A stretch of DNA of 64,000 nucleotides from Deltaproteobacteria bacterium (GCA_021831785.1 JAKBMB010000029.1:1-64000); one strand, 5' to 3'; positions 8,397-18,639 are shown, counted from the first letter of the stretch. Notes: generated from the sequence alone by a model not told the origin. Numbers and translations: made by a program.

Positions 8397-9653
8397 CTAG
8401 CGGGGCGGCTTGGTTTCGGGAATCGCGACGTGAAAAAAAGTGAGCGCCAAGAGCGCTATCGCGCCGAGGGTCAGAAAGCCGAGGCCGAAACCCGCCCTTT
8501 GGACTACAAACCCCGCCATCAAGTTGCTTATCGAGCCACCGATGGCCACACAGGTAGCAATCGCGCCCTGCAGTAAATTAAAGCGGCCGGTGCCGCGCGC
8601 AAGGTCGCCCATCATGACCACGGAAACGACGCCGAAAATTCCCGCGCTGATCCCATCTAAGGCTTGCGCCGAGACCAGCAAACCGGGCGTGCTCATCGTC
8701 GCGAAAAGTACCGCTCTGATCGGGAGCGCGATGAAGGCTATCAGGAAAACCGGCTTGCGCCCCCACCGGCTGGACCACCGTCCAGCTGCCCACGCCACCG
8801 GTACCATCACCGCCTGCGCCACCAAAATACAGGCCGACGCGTAAACCACGGCGAATCCCGGTTGGCGACGCGAGAGCATTTCGCTGACCAACGGCAGCAT
8901 CGCGGCGTTGGCAAAGTGAAATAGTATCACCGACACGGCGAAGATCATGATCCGCCGGTCGGCGAGCAGCTCCCGCGGCGCGGCGATATATTCTTTCTCG
9001 CCGGGCGCGACCACGGCTTCGCGCGCAAGGTCATGGTCGATATCACCAGCCCGAATCGCCATTGCTGCCGCCGCCGCGCCGACGCTCATCACTGCGGCAA
9101 GATAAAAGATGCTCCGCTGCGCGATCCGGTAGCCGATCGCGCCGGCACCCACGGCGCCCGCGACCGCGCCGGCGTGGCTTATCATTTCATTGCGCCCCAT
9201 CTGCTGGGCGAAGGCGCGCGGCCCCACCAGCCCCATGGTAAGCGCGGCGATCGTAGGAGGAAGTATAATTGCGGCGGCGCTGAACACGGCCTGCGCAAAT
9301 GCGACCGCGGCCACACCGCGCGCGTAAACAACCTGAAGGCAAGCCGCCGCAATAACGGCTCCGCACAGCGCGGTAAGCTCACGCTTGCGCCGAATCCTAT
9401 CCACCAAAGCGCCGGCGGGAGTTTGCGCCGCCATCGTGACGATGCCCGGTATCGCCATCGCCGGGCCGATCTGGTCAAGGCGCCGGTGCCGAATGGTCAG
9501 CAAATAAATTGCAAGGTAGGGACCAAAGGTCGCCTGGGCGTCGGCTTTAAAGGAATTCAGGCAGTCCAAAGCGCGTAGGTTGCGCGCCCGGGAAGTTGCC
9601 TCGTAGAGGCCGCGCGCAGCTAATTTCTCTGCTCGTTCAGGAGCTCTGAACAT
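8397..9653 (-). CDS. Major facilitator superfamily transporter
   Basis: A 418-residue membrane protein with about 12 hydrophobic segments in two halves separated by a charged loop around residues 205-235. The first half has the MFS loop-2/3-like signature GALVDRIRRKRELT, and the equivalent position in the second half has GRWSSRWGRKPVF. The family moves small solutes through the inner membrane, using ion gradients in its secondary transporters. The substrate cannot be inferred. The N-terminus ERAEKLAARGL is polar and the start has no strong ribosome binding site, so it could begin somewhat later. It is not in an obvious operon. Confidence 0.8.
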   Translation of the reverse strand: MFRAPERAEKLAARGLYEATSRARNLRALDCLNSFKADAQATFGPYLAIYLLTIRHRRLDQIGPAMAIPGIVTMAAQTPAGALVDRIRRKRELTALCGAVIAAACLQVVYARGVAAVAFAQAVFSAAAIILPPTIAALTMGLVGPRAFAQQMGRNEMISHAGAVAGAVGAGAIGYRIAQRSIFYLAAVMSVGAAAAAMAIRAGDIDHDLAREAVVAPGEKEYIAAPRELLADRRIMIFAVSVILFHFANAAMLPLVSEMLSRRQPGFAVVYASACILVAQAVMVPVAWAAGRWSSRWGRKPVFLIAFIALPIRAVLFATMSTPGLLVSAQALDGISAGIFGVVSVVMMGDLARGTGRFNLLQGAIATCVAIGGSISNLMAGFVVQRAGFGLGFLTLGAIALLALTFFHVAIPETKPPR

Positions 9654-10369
9654 CGCGAACTAACAGTCTTCCTGAGGTTCTCAAGCCTTCTTCCACCGCT
9701 GCGCAAACCTGCTTGACTCGCTACTTGCTACTTGCGCGGATTGGCTCGCCGGCGTCTTTTCCTTGGGTCCATTCCTATTGAACGTTATCGAAGCTGGCTT
9801 GGAACGGCGCTCGACCACCCGCACGGTCTTTTTTGTCCGGCTTTAAGCGAGTTCGGTCGGCTTATGCCGGGCCGGGCGTCTGCACATTCTGCGCCAAGCT
9901 ATCGCCGTCTTCGCGGAGAGTCTCCAGGCGCTGCTTTTTATCCGACCGCGTGCGCACGGATCGGCGCTCACCGGTCTCGTGCGTCGCCTTACCGGACAAG
10001 AGTCCGTCCGGCTTAAAGACAGTTTGTCTGTTGATTCGACGTTAAGCGGGCCGAATTCCTCTGCGGAAGGGACCCGGACGAGAGTGGCACCAGTTTTGAT
10101 TATCTACTTGGATAGAAACCTGCGTGCGGAGAGTCGGAACACTGGCGGCAAATGGACGGGGCGTCGCGCGAGGTGCCATGCCGTGATGTCGGCGGTCGGC
10201 GGCGAACTCGACGCATATGCAAAGATCGGCTAACCATTCGAAACGCGATGGGCGCGTGCCGGCCGAAAGCCGCTCCCGATTTGAGCCGCGAAGCATGGGG
10301 CTCCAAGGCGCGCGTCCGTAGCCGGCGCTTCATCCGGTTTCGAACCATGGGCCGCACGGAGCAGACCCG
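9654..10369. other. 716-base gap with no supported gene
   Basis: Several overlapping open frames on both strands run through this stretch, but none has a ribosome binding site, a recognisable domain or a plausible protein composition. No dispersed-repeat copy is seen. It presumably contains the upstream regions of the MFS gene (minus) and the sensor kinase (plus). Confidence 0.5.
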
Positions 10370-11437
10370 GTGACATTCGTGACTAGGTTGGGCAAAGAGC
10401 TGACCAAGGGTAATGGATCGCGTGCCGGGTGGTCGCTTAAGCGACAAATCCGCATCCTCGGAGTTTTACTCGCAGCGACGATCGCCCTTGCATCCGGCCT
10501 GGCCATCGAGTTTGCGCGGCACAGCGAGAAAGCGCTGGTCACCGACGCTCAGCGCCAACTGGTAAGCGCAGCGCGCAAGCTTCGTGAGGGTTATCGGAGC
10601 GCCGTCAACTCGGCGCGGATCCCCGGCCGCCCAATGACGCGCTCGGCAAGCGATGAGGCTGCGCTGCGCGCGTTGACCAGCGCGTCGCTCGCGAGCTTTC
10701 CCGGCGTGGAAGGCGGTTTCTATGAAGGCCGCAAAGGCGCGCTGGTCGGCTACGCTTATCCGACTTATCAAGGATCGGGTCCTAAGACCGATGTCCCGCC
10801 CGCCGAGCGGGGCTCCATTTTGAACGTCGCTCAGGCTGCTTCCGGCGCGCTAGGCGGAGCCGAATTGCGGGTGGACGCCGGGCATGATGTCATTTTATTT
10901 TACGCTTTCGCGCTTACGCAGAACGGGAAACCTGCCGACGCGGCCTGGGTAATGCGTCATATGGTCGGCGTCAGAAGCGCCTACGGACGGCTGCGGGCGT
11001 TGAGCCTGGGGCTGCTGCTTATTGCGTGCGCGCTGGCGACCGGGGTAGCGTGGATAGTGACCCGCCGGCTGGACCGCGGCGTGGCGGCGATTGAAGATGC
11101 GCTGCACGCGATGGCGGCACGGTTCGACACCCCGGTGGGCGAAACCGGCATCTCCGAGCTAGACCGGATCGGCGCCGCGGTGAGCGGTCTTGCAGAAGCG
11201 CTGGACCAGAACCAGAAGCGCCGTGATGAGTTAGAGCAGCGGTTGCGTCAGGCCGACCGGCTGGCCGCGCTCGGTCGGCTTGTGGCCGCGGTCGCGCATG
11301 AGGTACGAAACCCGCTCGCCTCGATCAAGCTCAAGCTAGCACTGGCAAAAAAGCTGCCTGAGGAGCCGCAACGCCTCGCCACTACGTTCGAAGTGATCGG
11401 CTCGGAGGTCGACCGGATCGACCGCATCGTGAAGTGA
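10370..11437 (+). pseudogene. Sensor histidine kinase truncated after the HisKA domain
   Basis: The 355-residue product has a membrane segment at about 29-48, a periplasmic sensor region, a second membrane segment at about 211-231, a HAMP-like linker, and a HisKA dimerisation helix with the phospho-acceptor in VAHEVRNPLAS (His310). It stops at residue 355, only 45 residues after the His. The whole HATPase_c domain with its N, G1 and G2 boxes is missing, so it should not bind ATP or autophosphorylate. Its stop overlaps the start of the next gene by GTGA. The next gene lacks the matching N-terminal half of its receiver, which points to one deletion across both genes. The start is GTG. Confidence 0.75.
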
Positions 11438-12702
11438 TGGGTCTTGTGGCTCAGCAGAGCTTGCGCCCCGAGGTAATTTTTTTGGATCTCAAGATGCCGC
11501 GACGCGACGGAATCGCGAGCCTTAGAGCGCTCAAGGGCGATCCTCGGTTGAGCCAAATCCCGGTCGTAATTATCACCGCGTTGGGTGGCAGCGAGGAAAC
11601 CATCGAGGCCATGAAGGCTGGCGCGTATGACTATATCACTAAGCCCTTTGATACCGACGAGGTGGTTCGGACCGCGCGGCGCGCGATCGAAGTCAACCGG
11701 CTTTGGCGCGAGGTCGAGCGGCTGCGAGCGGGCACCGCAACCACCGGCGCGCCGGAACCGAGCGGCATCATCGGACGTCACCCGGCGATGCGCGAGATAT
11801 TCAAGCTTATCGGCAAGACCGCGCCGACGGACGCCACGGTTCTCATCGTCGGCGAATCGGGTACCGGCAAGGAGTTGATCGCGCAGGCGATCCATCGCCA
11901 CAGCCGGCGCTTTGCGGCGCCGATGGTAACCGTCAACTGCGGCGCGATTCCGGAGACCCTCACCGAAAGCGAGCTGTTCGGCTACGAGCGCGGCGCGTTC
12001 ACCGGCGCGGTTTCGAGCAAGCCGGGGCGCCTGGAAAACGCGGACGGCGGCACGCTTTTTCTGGACGAGATCGGCGACTTGCCGCTCGGCGTCCAAGTCA
12101 GGCTTTTGCGCGCGCTGCAGGAACGGCGCTTCGAGCGGCTCGGCGGCAAGGAATCGATTGGCGCCGACTTCAGGCTAATCGCGGCGACCAACCAAGACCT
12201 CGAACGGCTGGCTGCCGAAGGCCGCTTCAGGGAGGATTCGTTCTACCGGCTCAACGTGGTCCGCATCGACGTTCCGCCGCTGCGCGCGCGCAGAAGCGAT
12301 ATCGCCGAGTTGACCGAGCATTTTTTGAGCGCGGCCCGGGCCGCGCGCCCCAACGCCCCGTCGGGCTTTAGCGAAGAGGCGATGCGCGCGCTGATAACGT
12401 ACGACTACCCTGGCAACGTGCGCGAGCTACGCAACATCGTCGAGCGCGCGGTGGCGCTGGCACGGGGACCTCTGATCGCGCCCGAAGACCTCTTGCCGCT
12501 GACAGACAGCGCCTTTGGCGCGCGGGCCGGTTTGGAAGGACTTTTGGAAAAGCCGCTGGAAGAGGCGCTCGCCGCGCTGCAGCGCGTAATGATCGCGCAC
12601 GCGCTCGAGCGTTCCGGCGGTAATAAGGCCGAAGCCGCCCGTATTCTCGGCATTCACCGCCAACTCCTCTACGCAAAGCTCAAGGAGCTCGGAATCGAGT
12701 AG
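11434..12702 (+). CDS. NtrC-family sigma-54 activator with an N-terminally truncated receiver
   Basis: The 422-residue protein has the C-terminal part of a response-regulator receiver, with the phosphorylatable Asp in VIFLDLKMP (D18) and the conserved Lys in YITKPF (K70). Then comes an AAA+ sigma-54 activation domain: Walker A GESGTGKE at 140-147, GAFTGA at 187-192, Walker [10 protein letters not shown] near 207-215. A Fis-type helix-turn-helix lies at the end ([20 protein letters not shown]). The first ~40 receiver residues, including the acidic DD pair that binds Mg, are absent. It starts at GTG 11434 or ATG 11437 inside the kinase stop. It should still bind DNA and could act constitutively or be non-functional. 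Target promoters are not evident. Confidence 0.8.
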   Translation: MMGLVAQQSLRPEVIFLDLKMPRRDGIASLRALKGDPRLSQIPVVIITALGGSEETIEAMKAGAYDYITKPFDTDEVVRTARRAIEVNRLWREVERLRAGTATTGAPEPSGIIGRHPAMREIFKLIGKTAPTDATVLIVGESGTGKELIAQAIHRHSRRFAAPMVTVNCGAIPETLTESELFGYERGAFTGAVSSKPGRLENADGGTLFLDEIGDLPLGVQVRLLRALQERRFERLGGKESIGADFRLIAATNQDLERLAAEGRFREDSFYRLNVVRIDVPPLRARRSDIAELTEHFLSAARAARPNAPSGFSEEAMRALITYDYPGNVRELRNIVERAVALARGPLIAPEDLLPLTDSAFGARAGLEGLLEKPLEEALAALQRVMIAHALERSGGNKAEAARILGIHRQLLYAKLKELGIE

Positions 12703-12799
12703 CGCTTGTCCTGGCCCTCCGTTCAATTTTTGGTCTCGGCGCTTCGAACCGGCGCGTGAGACACCTTCGCGCTCGGGTTCGAATCGACATTCAAGCATT

Positions 12800-14044
12800 A
12801 TGAATTTATTTGATTTTAAGAGCGCGGCTGCGCTGACCATTTTTGCTCTGACTTATGCCGCGCTGGCCGCCGGGCGCTTGCCGTATTTTAAAGTTGACCG
12901 GCCTGGGGCGGCGATGATCGGGGCGGTGGCGATGCTGATATGCGGTGCTCTCAGCCGGCACCAGGCTTTGCTGGCGATAGACTTCTCCACGATCGCCTTG
13001 CTCTTCGGCATGATGATTGTTGTTGCCTATTTGCGCCTATGCGGCGCCTTTGCTTGGTTGGCGCGGCGAGTCTTGGCGCGGCGAATGTCGGCTTTCGCTT
13101 TGCTCGGGTTAACGATCGCGTTGTCCGGCACGCTCGCGGCGTTTTTTATCAACGATGTCGTTTGTCTGGTGCTCACGCCGATCGTGATCGATGCCGCCGT
13201 TGAGAGCGGGGTTAGTCCTATACCGCTGCTGTTGGGGCTCGTGACGGCGAGCAATATCGGCAGCGCCGCGACGGTCACGGGAAATCCCCAGAACATGATC
13301 GTGGCTAATTTCGCCCGCTTGAGCTACGCGAAGTTCGCCTTTTACCTGACGCCCGCGGCGATTGTTGGGCTGTTCGCTGCCTTCGCCGTAATCGCGCTGG
13401 TATACCGAACGCAGCTTGGCTACCGCAGCGCGGTTTCTCAGACCGGCGAAAGAGCGGGGCGCGTGCGCGTGTGTAAAGCGCTGGCGCTTAAGACCGGCGT
13501 GGCATCGTGCGCGGCGATCGGGGGGTTCACGCTGGGTTTTCCGACCTCCGTGGTAGCACTGAGCGCTGCCGCCGCCCTGTTGTTGGTTGGGCACCTTCGG
13601 CCGGAACGGGTTTATCAAGCGGTGGACTGGCCGCTGCTGCTGATGTTCGTCGGTTTATTCGTGGTGGTGGCGGGCGCCGAGCACACGGGCTTTCTAAATA
13701 ACCTAGCGCGTCTGGTTGGCGTTGAGCGTCTGGCGAGCCCGCTCGTGCTGGCAGCGCTGATCACCGTGTTGAGCAATGTCGTAAGCAATGTCCCCGCGGT
13801 TTTGTTGTTTAAGCCCCTCTTTCATCTCCTCGGCAGCCCGACCTACGCGGGGCTTTTGCTTGCCAGCGTCAGCACCTACGCCGGCAATTTAACCGTGATG
13901 GGCTCGATCGCGAATCTAATCGTGATTGAAAGTGCTCGCCGCCGCGGAGTGCGAATCGGCTTTTTCGAGTATCTGCGCGTCGGAGCGCCTATCGCGCTGC
14001 TCACGACGGCGATCGACTTGGCTTGGCTGAGCCTTTTTCACTGA
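12800..14044 (+). CDS. SLC13/ArsB-like anion permease
   Basis: A 414-residue integral membrane protein of the citrate/arsenite transporter superfamily (PF03600 type, COG1055-like). It has about ten hydrophobic segments and the conserved half-repeat signatures FFINDVVCLVLTPIV, with ASNIGSAATVTGNPQNMIV near residues 150-170, and NVVSNVPAVLLFKPL near residue 330. These Asn/Ser-Gly-Asn-Pro loops form the substrate/ion site in the family. Members carry arsenite, sulfate, citrate or sodium; the ArsB/NhaD branch is closest by eye, but no arsenic genes are beside it. The start at 12800 follows no strong ribosome binding site. Confidence 0.75.
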   Translation: MNLFDFKSAAALTIFALTYAALAAGRLPYFKVDRPGAAMIGAVAMLICGALSRHQALLAIDFSTIALLFGMMIVVAYLRLCGAFAWLARRVLARRMSAFALLGLTIALSGTLAAFFINDVVCLVLTPIVIDAAVESGVSPIPLLLGLVTASNIGSAATVTGNPQNMIVANFARLSYAKFAFYLTPAAIVGLFAAFAVIALVYRTQLGYRSAVSQTGERAGRVRVCKALALKTGVASCAAIGGFTLGFPTSVVALSAAAALLLVGHLRPERVYQAVDWPLLLMFVGLFVVVAGAEHTGFLNNLARLVGVERLASPLVLAALITVLSNVVSNVPAVLLFKPLFHLLGSPTYAGLLLASVSTYAGNLTVMGSIANLIVIESARRRGVRIGFFEYLRVGAPIALLTTAIDLAWLSLFH

Positions 14045-14607
14045 GCGCGAGGGTTCAGGCGCCGCGCGTCTCGCACGGGAGTTCGCTCGAAGAAACTCTT
14101 TAAACCGGGAGCGCGCACGAGGCTCGCGGCGTCGATTTTCTGGGGCGGGAGCTTTCGCGTTAAGTCGCGCGACGGCTGCGCCGTCTGCCGCAAACGCAAC
14201 CGCAATTCCGTTGATTCGACGCCGGCCCAAATCCTGAGCGAGCGACCGCGGCATATCCGTGGCCGCCCCGAGCGTTGGCACGGCTTGAGAGAAGCGAGGC
14301 GAGCGTCTACCATGAACCCTCGGTGCGCCAAGGCCAAGGTAAACTCATGTCGAGATCGAGAGAAGGCACTTTGAGTGCTCGCACCGAGCCGGTCCCCTCT
14401 CGCTTGAGGCTGCGCCGCATAGCGCCGGTAGCGGCGCAGAACCGGGCTGGCGAACCGTAACGGATAAATCGGCGCTGCCGCGTATGGCCAGTCAAATCAT
14501 CGCAAGCGTGAAGGCTTCGCCGCGCTTGGTGCTGACGGTTTCAGCGTCACAGACCGCGGGTTGCGCGGCCGCGTAGGCTTATCAGAGGCAGCCTACCTCT
14601 GGCTTCT
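14045..14607. other. 563-base gap with no supported gene
   Basis: The stretch between the SLC13-like permease and the BamA-like barrel gene contains only short open frames of arginine-rich, low-information composition. I see no repeat family member, no RNA gene and no convincing promoter. Confidence 0.5.
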
Positions 14608-15903
14608 TTGGCAAAGCGATTGCGGCAGGCCATCGCGTTCGCGGGCTGCGTGGCAATGCTCTTGTGCGGCAGCGGGTTGGCGCTTGCCGACCTGTTCGAT
14701 CCGCAGACGTGGTTCAACGTGCAGTCCTGGAGCAACCCCACCACGTGGCCCTTTATTCCGGTGCCGGAAGTCGCGACCGACCCGGTTTCGGGCACCACGC
14801 TCGGGCTTCTTCCCGTCTTTCTTCAAACCAACGCGCAGCATCAAATTTCATCCATTTTCGCTCCCGACATCAACTACAATACGATTGTCGGCCCGGGCGG
14901 CACGCTTCGCTATTTGTCCTACCCTTCGGATGATACCCAGTGGTTCGCCATAGCCGGCGGCGCGGAACAGGATTCGGAACACGTCGAGGTCGACTACGCG
15001 ACCGGCCTGACCCATCGGCGCTGGTGGTCGTTCGAGGGTCATTTTCTGTTCCAGCACGACCCGACGTATCGCTTCTTTGGGCTGGGAAATAATTCGAGTT
15101 TCAGCAGCCAGACCAACTATGCGAACGAGGAGATTTACGGCGAGGCGCTTTTCGACCTAAACATCACGCGCCAGCTCCAGTTCGCGCTCGCCGTGCAGCC
15201 GCGCTTCGAGCGCATTCAACGCGGCGCCTTGAGCAGCCTGCCTTTCACGGCCGAGTTGTTTCCCACGCTTAATGGGCTGGGCGGCGGCAGCGTTACCCGA
15301 GGGCGGATGTTTCTGCTCTATGACACTCGCGACTCGATTGACATCCCGACCGAGGGCGGCTTGCTGTCCCTGTTCGCCGGCGGCGCCGACCGCAGTCTCA
15401 TGAGCTCGTTCTCGTACAGCGAGTTCGGTTTCGACGTGCGCCGCTACCAGCAGGTCACGCATTGGCTGACCATAGCCGGCAATCTTTACGCCAGGTACAT
15501 ACCCGCCAACACCCAAGTTCCCTTTTGGATAATGAGCTGGCTTGGCGGCGATGGCAGCGGAGAGAGCAGCCTTCTCGCCCTGCCGCTCAGCGATAGCCAG
15601 ACCTGGCGCGGTTTCGGCGCCGGCAGGTACATCGATAATGACGTGTTTGTGGCCAATCTGGAGTTTCGCATGCGGGTTTACGAGCGCGACATTTTTGATA
15701 CCCACGGCATCCTCGAGGTCGCGCCGTTTATTGACGCCGGGCAAGTCTTTCAGAACGTAACCCAGAATCCGGTTTCGCAGCTTCATCCGGTGGGCGGGGT
15801 TGGCTTTCGCGGCATCGCGCTGCCCTTCGTCGTCGGCTACGTGGATTTTGGGTACGGACCGAACGGCGCGGAGGTGTTTTCCGGCGTAAACTATCCTTTT
15901 TGA
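14608..15903 (+). CDS. BamA/TamA-family outer-membrane protein (surface antigen D15-like)
   Basis: The 431-residue product starts at TTG with a signal peptide (MAKRLRQAIAFAGCVAMLL, cleavage near LALA-D at about 27). PVPEVATDPVSGTTLGLLPVF, RGRMFLLYDTRDSID and the C-terminal barrel strands match the D15/BamA-type barrel (PF01103), in particular the short POTRA-less surface-antigen group. The last residue is Phe (YPF), the usual signal for the BAM machinery. Without POTRA domains it is unlikely to be BamA itself, and its function is unknown. It is flanked by non-coding sequence and followed by a nested inverted repeat. Confidence 0.8.
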   Translation: MAKRLRQAIAFAGCVAMLLCGSGLALADLFDPQTWFNVQSWSNPTTWPFIPVPEVATDPVSGTTLGLLPVFLQTNAQHQISSIFAPDINYNTIVGPGGTLRYLSYPSDDTQWFAIAGGAEQDSEHVEVDYATGLTHRRWWSFEGHFLFQHDPTYRFFGLGNNSSFSSQTNYANEEIYGEALFDLNITRQLQFALAVQPRFERIQRGALSSLPFTAELFPTLNGLGGGSVTRGRMFLLYDTRDSIDIPTEGGLLSLFAGGADRSLMSSFSYSEFGFDVRRYQQVTHWLTIAGNLYARYIPANTQVPFWIMSWLGGDGSGESSLLALPLSDSQTWRGFGAGRYIDNDVFVANLEFRMRVYERDIFDTHGILEVAPFIDAGQVFQNVTQNPVSQLHPVGGVGFRGIALPFVVGYVDFGYGPNGAEVFSGVNYPF

Positions 15904-15955
15904 TGCGAGTCGTTGAGAACGGCTTAGGTCGCGTATCTATTGAGCCCTGCATATC

Positions 15956-16135
15956 ATAGTGACATTTCCGCTCTTGCCGGATTCCCTGGTTTGTCATTCT
16001 CGCGCGCGGCTGCCGCGCGAGAATCCCGGTCTTTTCGCCCGCCGTGGCAGGGGAGTCCGGGATTCCCGCGCGCGCCGGACACGCGCGCGTGAATGACACA
16101 AAGAGCCGCGGTGAAGCGGCAATTCTTGTCACTAT
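15956..16135. repeat. 180-base nested inverted-repeat element
   Basis: The outer arms are ATAGTGACA (15956-15964) and TGTCACTAT (16127-16135). The inner arms are TTGTCATTC (about 15991) and GAATGACACAA (16091-16101). Inside is a perfect 11-bp stem, ATTCTCGCGCG at 15996-16006 with CGCGCGAGAAT at 16014-16024. A GTCATTC-rich fragment also occurs near 8300-8330. It could be a MITE-like or BIME-like element, or a double terminator for the BamA-like gene. Confidence 0.6.
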
Positions 16136-16190
16136 CTTATGCAGTATTTAATAAGACGTAAGGTGCAGAGAACTAAGCGGAAGGCGGGTT

Positions 16191-17513
16191 ATGAGAGTGC
16201 TGGTAATCGGCGGGGATGGGTACTTGGGTTGGCCGCAGGCGATGGGTCTTTCGCGAAAAGGGCATCGCGTAGGCGTGGTGGACAATTTTCTGCACCGCCA
16301 GCTCGACAAAATGGGTGGTACCGAGAGCCTGATACCGATTTACCCGCTGGAGGAGCGGATGGCGGCGTGGAAGCAGGTGTCGGGCGAAAGCATCGAACAG
16401 TTCTGCGGCGATGTCAACGACTTCGCGTTCGTCTGCGCCGTGGTTCAGCGCTTCAAGCCGGAGGCGATTATGCACTATGGAGAGCAACCGAGCGCGCCGT
16501 TTTCGATGATCGACCGCGACCATGGGGTCTTTACCCAAGTCAACAACATCGTCGGCACGCTCAATCTCCTTTACGCCATAAAGGAGCATCAACCTCGCTG
16601 CCACCTGGTGAAGCTGGGAACGATGGGCGAGTACGGCACGCCGAACATCGATATCGAGGAAGGGTTCATCGAAATTTCGCATAACGGCCGCAAGGACGTG
16701 ATGCCTTATCCGAAGCAGCCGGGCTCCTTCTACCATCTGTCGAAGGTCCACGATTCGCACAACATCATGTTCGCCTGCAAGGTCTGGGGCTCCCGTTCGA
16801 CCGACCTCAACCAGGGCGTGGTGTACGGCGTGGAAACCGAAGAGACCGCGCTGGACGAGCGCCTGGCCACCCGCTTCGACTATGACGGGATTTGGGGCAC
16901 CGTGCTCAATCGCTTTTGCGTTCAGGCCGTAATCGAGCATCCGCTGACCGTGTATGGCAAGGGCGGCCAGACCCGCGGCTTTTTGGACATACGCGATACG
17001 ATGCGCTGTGTGGAGCTGGCGATCTTGAACCCGCCCGAGCCGGGCGAATACCGCGTCCTTAACCAGTTCACTGAGCAGTTCACCGTCAGACAACTAGCCG
17101 AGCTGGTAAGGGACGCGGCAGGCAAAAAGGGGTTGAGGCTCGAAATAACGCACGAGGAGGACCCGCGGGTCGAGGAACAAACGCACTACTACAACGCGAA
17201 GCACACGAGGCTCGTCGACCTTGGGCTTCAGCCGCGTTACCTGTCCGATGTGCTTCTCGAATCGATCCTGGACCGGCTCTTTCGCTACCGCAGCCGAGTC
17301 AGGAAGGAAACCATTTTAGCGCTGGTCGACTGGCGCAAGGCCCGCAACCCGGCGGGCTGCGCGGCGTCAGACCGGGTTGGAGCGCTTCACGCGCGAACGT
17401 GGACCGGCGCCTCCATTCCCGACGCTGTAAAACGCGCAGCGGCGTTGGCACTGCGCGCGGCCGGCGCAAATGCGCTGCGCGGAGCAAACGACGGACGCGC
17501 GCAGCCGCGTTGA
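16191..17513 (+). CDS. sqdB: UDP-sulfoquinovose synthase (SQD1/SqdB)
   Basis: This extended short-chain dehydrogenase makes UDP-sulfoquinovose from UDP-glucose and sulfite, the committed step of sulfoquinovosyl diacylglycerol (SQDG) synthesis. The NAD-binding glycine motif is GGDGYLG at 7-13. The diagnostic SQD1 segment KLGTMGEYGTPNIDIEEG spans 141-158, and SFYHLSKVHDSHN gives Tyr181 and Lys185, completing the Thr-Tyr-Lys catalytic set with Thr144. DLNQGVVYGVET is also family-specific. Homology fades around residue 385; the last ~55 residues are Ala/Arg-rich and look like a read-through tail. The start at 16191 follows GGAAGGCGGGTT. No SQDG transferase (sqdX/SQD2) is adjacent; an epimerase follows 166 bases downstream. 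Confidence 0.92.
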   Translation: MRVLVIGGDGYLGWPQAMGLSRKGHRVGVVDNFLHRQLDKMGGTESLIPIYPLEERMAAWKQVSGESIEQFCGDVNDFAFVCAVVQRFKPEAIMHYGEQPSAPFSMIDRDHGVFTQVNNIVGTLNLLYAIKEHQPRCHLVKLGTMGEYGTPNIDIEEGFIEISHNGRKDVMPYPKQPGSFYHLSKVHDSHNIMFACKVWGSRSTDLNQGVVYGVETEETALDERLATRFDYDGIWGTVLNRFCVQAVIEHPLTVYGKGGQTRGFLDIRDTMRCVELAILNPPEPGEYRVLNQFTEQFTVRQLAELVRDAAGKKGLRLEITHEEDPRVEEQTHYYNAKHTRLVDLGLQPRYLSDVLLESILDRLFRYRSRVRKETILALVDWRKARNPAGCAASDRVGALHARTWTGASIPDAVKRAAALALRAAGANALRGANDGRAQPR

Positions 17514-17679
17514 AGCCGCGCGACGCGCCGGCGACTCGCAGCGGCGGGAATGCCCCGCTGGGGTCGCGGAAATTCTGCGTTCACAACCGGCCGGTTATGA
17601 TGCGAATTAGCGCTTTGCATGCGAAAGGGCGCCGCATGGGCAAACGCTTTGCACGGCCGATACCTGGGGAGGTCGGGGC

Positions 17680-18639
17680 TTGCTGTTTAAGTCGGTGCTG
17701 GTGACGGGCGGATTCGGCTTTATCGGCGCGAATTTGGTGCGAAAGCTGCTCTCCGACGGCGCGCGCGTGCGCGTGCTGGATGACTTATCGCGGGGCGACG
17801 CGGCGAACCTTGAGGGCTTGGAGTTCGATGTCGTCATCGGTGACGTGCGCGACCCGCACGCGGTAAGCGACGCGATGAGCGGGGGCGTGGAGGCCGTGAT
17901 TCACCTGGCAGCCTTCGGCTCGGTCACTGAGTCGGTCGGCGCGCTGGGCGACAACTTCGACGTCAACGTGCGCGGCACGGTGAATCTGCTGCAGGAGGCG
18001 TCGCGGCGGGGAGTAAAGAAGTTTATCTTTGCCTCCTCCGGCGGAGCGGTGGTCGGCCGCGCGCCGCTGCCGGTGAGCGAGGACTCGCTGCCCCGGCCGG
18101 TTTCACCTTACGGCGCGAGCAAGTTGTGCGGGGAGGCGTACTGTCACGCTTTTGCCGGCACGTTTGCTCTGCCGACGGTAGCGCTGCGCTTTGCGAACGT
18201 GTACGGCCCGTTCAGCTATCGCAAGCGCGGCGCGGTGACGGCCTTCATCAAGGCCCTACTCGGCGGCCACCCGATCGTCATTTACGGAGACGGCTCGGCG
18301 ACGCGCGACTTTCTGTTTGTGGATGACCTCTGCCAAGGTATATGCGCGGCGCTGGACACGGCGCTTGAACCCGGCACGGTCTTGCATCTGGCGACGAGCG
18401 TCGAGACGGCGATCATCGCGCTTGCCGATGAGCTCAGAGCGATTGCCGGCCGGCCCTGCCATTCCATCCGTTTCGAGGAGCCGAGAGCGGCGGAGTTGTC
18501 GCGAAATTTCGCCAATTTCGACCGCGCGCGCCGGCTTTTGGGATTTGTGCCGCGAACCCCGCTGACCGCGGGGCTCGAGCTTACTTGGAGATGGTTTCGC
18601 GCGCACGCTGCCGCGCCGCGCCTGCTCGACGAAAATTAA
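17680..18639 (+). CDS. NAD-dependent epimerase/dehydratase (UDP-glucose 4-epimerase-like)
   Basis: The 319-residue protein is an extended SDR sugar-nucleotide enzyme. It has the dinucleotide motif GGFGFIG near residue 10, DVRDPHAV binding the adenine side, HLAAFGSVTES, and the catalytic YGASK near residue 149. RFANVYGPFS and GDGSATRDFLFVDDL are typical of GalE/WcaG-like epimerases. The start is TTG at 17680 behind GGGGAGGTCGGGG. Its position after the UDP-sulfoquinovose synthase suggests a role in glycolipid or surface polysaccharide supply, but the substrate cannot be assigned. UDP-glucuronate epimerase or a dehydratase are alternatives. Confidence 0.85.
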   Translation: MLFKSVLVTGGFGFIGANLVRKLLSDGARVRVLDDLSRGDAANLEGLEFDVVIGDVRDPHAVSDAMSGGVEAVIHLAAFGSVTESVGALGDNFDVNVRGTVNLLQEASRRGVKKFIFASSGGAVVGRAPLPVSEDSLPRPVSPYGASKLCGEAYCHAFAGTFALPTVALRFANVYGPFSYRKRGAVTAFIKALLGGHPIVIYGDGSATRDFLFVDDLCQGICAALDTALEPGTVLHLATSVETAIIALADELRAIAGRPCHSIRFEEPRAAELSRNFANFDRARRLLGFVPRTPLTAGLELTWRWFRAHAAAPRLLDEN

